Assembly: GCA_024235255.1 (NCBI GenBank)
Contig: JACKMT010000001.1
Span: 992,001 to 1,056,000, forward strand
Length of the DNA stretch: 64,000 bases
Origin: Chromatiaceae bacterium
GTDB taxonomy: Bacteria > Pseudomonadota > Gammaproteobacteria > Chromatiales > Chromatiaceae
Direction: 5' to 3'
Shown here: positions 62,325 through 64,000 of the stretch, one piece after another
How the letters are laid out: each line of letters opens with the position of its first letter
Numbering within the stretch: the stretch's first letter is position 1
The notes under the pieces: generated by a model
The model's database searches: none
The model's input: only the letters and a program-made list of their open reading frames with translations
What the model was told of the DNA's origin: nothing
Position numbers and translations under genes: made by a program

Positions 62325-63329
62325 ATGATACATCGAACCGACCCAGCATGGCAGGTGCTCTCCTGGCAGCAACAGCTGGCAGATGCCTTTACCGATCCGG
62401 AATCGCTTATTCGTTACCTGGAGCTAGAAATAGCTCTGCTGCCCGCAGCAAGGTCGGCACACCGGAAATTCAACATGCTGGTTCCCCGCTGGTTCGCCGG
62501 CCGGATGGAAAAGGGTAATCCGGATGATCCGCTGCTGCGCCAGGTGCTTCCGCTGGGAGATGAGCTGGAACTCAAGGATGATTTTCTGCTTGATCCGGTA
62601 TGCGACCTGGAGCAGGCCCCGGTTCCCGGTTTGCTGCATAAATATCATGGACGGGTCCTGCTGATCACAACAGGTGGTTGCGCAATCAATTGCCGCTACT
62701 GTTTTCGTCGGCACTATCCGTACACCGACTCGACGATCGGCGGAGAGCGATTGTCTGCTGTGCTAGCCTACCTGAAGCAGAACCCGGATATCAGCGAAGT
62801 GATTCTGAGCGGGGGTGATCCACTCATGCTGCCGGACCACCGGCTGGCGGAATTGGGAGCGAGCTTGGAGACCATCCCGCATATACGTCGACTTCGTCTC
62901 CATACCAGGCTGCCGGTGGTTCTGCCAAACCGGGTAACGCCGCAGTTGGTGCACTGGCTGGCGACAACTAAATTGCAGACAGTCGTGGTGCTGCACGCCA
63001 ATCATGCCAGAGAGCTTTCTCACCGGCACCGCCTTGCATTGGCTCCGTTAATCGCATCCGGGGTCACACTGCTCAATCAGTCGGTTCTGCTTAAGGGTGT
63101 AAATGACAACCTACAACGCCTCTGCGATCTGAGCGAACAACTGATTTCAGTGGGTGTACTTCCCTACTATATCCATCAGCTCGACAAGGTCGCAGGTGCA
63201 TCCCACTTCGAAGTGGCGGACGCGGCCGCTCTGAACTTACACCGGCAGATGAGTGCAAGATTACCCGGTTATCTGGTTCCCAGGTTGGTGCGGGAACAAG
63301 TCGGTGCACCGTCTAAAATCCCGCTGTAG
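62325..63329 (+). CDS. epmB: EF-P lysine 2,3-aminomutase EpmB
   Basis: EpmB (YjeK) is a radical-SAM, PLP-dependent aminomutase that makes the beta-lysine used by EpmA. The 334-residue protein has the cluster motif CAINCRYCFRRHYPY (Cys-x3-Cys-x2-Cys). Other segments are EVILSGGDPLMLPDHRLAEL, LRLHTRLPVVLPNRVT and GVTLLNQSVLLKGVND. It is divergent from efp with only 35 bp between the two starts, so the two genes share a tiny promoter region. AGGAA precedes its ATG. Confidence 0.95.
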   Translation: MIHRTDPAWQVLSWQQQLADAFTDPESLIRYLELEIALLPAARSAHRKFNMLVPRWFAGRMEKGNPDDPLLRQVLPLGDELELKDDFLLDPVCDLEQAPVPGLLHKYHGRVLLITTGGCAINCRYCFRRHYPYTDSTIGGERLSAVLAYLKQNPDISEVILSGGDPLMLPDHRLAELGASLETIPHIRRLRLHTRLPVVLPNRVTPQLVHWLATTKLQTVVVLHANHARELSHRHRLALAPLIASGVTLLNQSVLLKGVNDNLQRLCDLSEQLISVGVLPYYIHQLDKVAGASHFEVADAAALNLHRQMSARLPGYLVPRLVREQVGAPSKIPL

Positions 63330-63537
63330 CAACGCCAATAACCGGCCAGCCCGATATTTCCTACAGATTACCAAAGCTGATTGAAACTACCTTATAATCA
63401 ATCACATGCTATAGTAGCAAGTGAAATTACCTTAGATTGACGGGCGGACTGTTATTGCAGACCTGAAGAAGTATGCATCTTGCGCCGATACACATTCATA
63501 CAGCCGGATTTAACCAATAGGATTACACATCGCTCCT

Positions 63538-64000
63538 ATGGAGAAACAGGATATATTTCGACTCGACACACCCGAGCGTACACCGCCGCCGCCCGATTCT
63601 TTTCTCAGAGATCCGAAGGAGGTTGAGCGCTGGATTTCCGGTCTGCCGATGGCAAATATCGGGGAGACTTCGCGTCAGATTTTCAAGACCCTGGTGGAGT
63701 TAAACCGGGTTGAAATTCCAAGCCTTCCGCGTATCAAAACCACAGAGCTGTTTCGGGTTCCGATCGGCTACATCACCCGGAACCTCAAGAAATACTACTA
63801 TGACAACGCGTTTCCCCTGACTGCGAAGAACCGGAAGATCGCGGTGCTGAACAGGGAGTTGTTTATCGAGCTTGCTACAGCATACAAGATAGTTATCCAG
63901 GAGATGGTCACCGGAGACGCAAAAAAGCTGGATAGAAAACTCCTGGTTATAGCGATGCAGAGAACCATGAGTTGTCTGCTGCAGGTGCTTTATCAATCAG
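63538..64000 (+). CDS. Uncharacterised protein, partial (3' end beyond window)
   Basis: The gene starts at the ATG at 63538 and runs off the right edge after 154 codons. The product begins MEKQDIFRLDTPERTPPPPD and continues with FLRDPKEVERWISGLPMANI and GETSRQIFKTLVELNRVEIP. It later has FRVPIGYITRNLKKYYYDNA and LLVIAMQRTMSCLLQVLYQS. I recall similar N-terminal helical regions in gammaproteobacterial proteins that end in a PilZ domain, but the C-terminal part is not visible, so this is only a guess. No clear ribosome site was found, and the 208-bp gap upstream is AT-rich with TATAAT-like sequences around 63394. Confidence 0.65.
   Translation, partial: MEKQDIFRLDTPERTPPPPDSFLRDPKEVERWISGLPMANIGETSRQIFKTLVELNRVEIPSLPRIKTTELFRVPIGYITRNLKKYYYDNAFPLTAKNRKIAVLNRELFIELATAYKIVIQEMVTGDAKKLDRKLLVIAMQRTMSCLLQVLYQS

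Noticed and set aside
1..64000. CRISPR array, tRNA, rRNA or prophage
   Set aside because: No regularly spaced direct repeats, no tRNA-like TTCGAATC arm in context, no rRNA segments and no phage structural or integrase genes were seen by eye. A covariance-model scan would be decisive for tRNA.

Overview
The window looks like chromosome from a motile, chemolithotrophic sulfur-oxidising gammaproteobacterium, probably near the Chromatiales or Sedimenticola/Thiodiazotropha-type lineages. The evidence is a Pseudomonas-type flagellar/chemotaxis block, an rhd-tusA-dsrE2 sulfur-transfer set beside siroheme synthase, a soluble NAD-reducing [NiFe] hydrogenase of Ralstonia gene order, and oxygen-independent ubiquinone genes (ubiT, ubiV, ubiU). 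Base composition is mostly even and GC-rich. The AT-richer spots are short intergenic stretches. I saw no rRNA, tRNA, CRISPR array, phage or complete insertion sequence. The assignment to a lineage is inference.

Region 1 (1-19266, all on the minus strand) is one nearly unbroken flagellar and chemotaxis block read fliL-M-N-O-P-Q-R-flhB-flhA-flhF-flhG-fliA-cheY-Z-A-B-motC-motD-parC-parP-cheW, a 55-residue small protein, and a DUF2802 protein cut by the window edge. A sigma-54 promoter (-24/-12) lies just before fliL. FlhF/FlhG set the number and place of flagella. ParC/ParP probably place the chemoreceptor array at the pole, with an anchoring repeat in the CheA linker.

Region 2 (19267-25714) holds a secreted protein made of 11-residue repeats, the hoxFUYHW hydrogenase operon on the minus strand (H2 to NADH), a perfect palindrome upstream of hoxF, and a small DUF2892 membrane protein.

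Region 3 (25715-35731) holds a PerM-type transporter, a LysR regulator divergent from a FadL porin, dsrE2-tusA-rhd, cysG, and ubiT with ubiV/ubiU. A 271-bp MITE-like element fills the gap between ubiU and ubiV, and three strong hairpins lie between rhd and cysG.

Region 4 (35732-47643) holds glcDEF (glycolate oxidation), an orphan helical protein, an EamA exporter, a 2-phosphoglycerate-kinase-like protein with ATP-cone domains, a CheB-CheR-PAS-GAF fusion with a companion PAS protein but no kinase, and a pterin carbinolamine dehydratase.

Region 5 (47724-64000) is mostly housekeeping: the 180-kDa-class NAD glutamate dehydrogenase, recR-ybaB-dnaX with the 4.5S SRP RNA upstream, a UPF0178 protein, a DEAD-box helicase, a SCO-like protein that has lost its copper cysteines, psd, and the EF-P modification set (efp, epmA with a likely CTG start, epmB). 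A partial uncharacterised gene runs off the right end.

No single spectacular new system stands out. The best leads are the structured MITE between ubiU and ubiV, the hairpin cluster by cysG, the kinase-less CheBR/PAS pair, the cysteine-less SCO protein and the 11-mer repeat protein.
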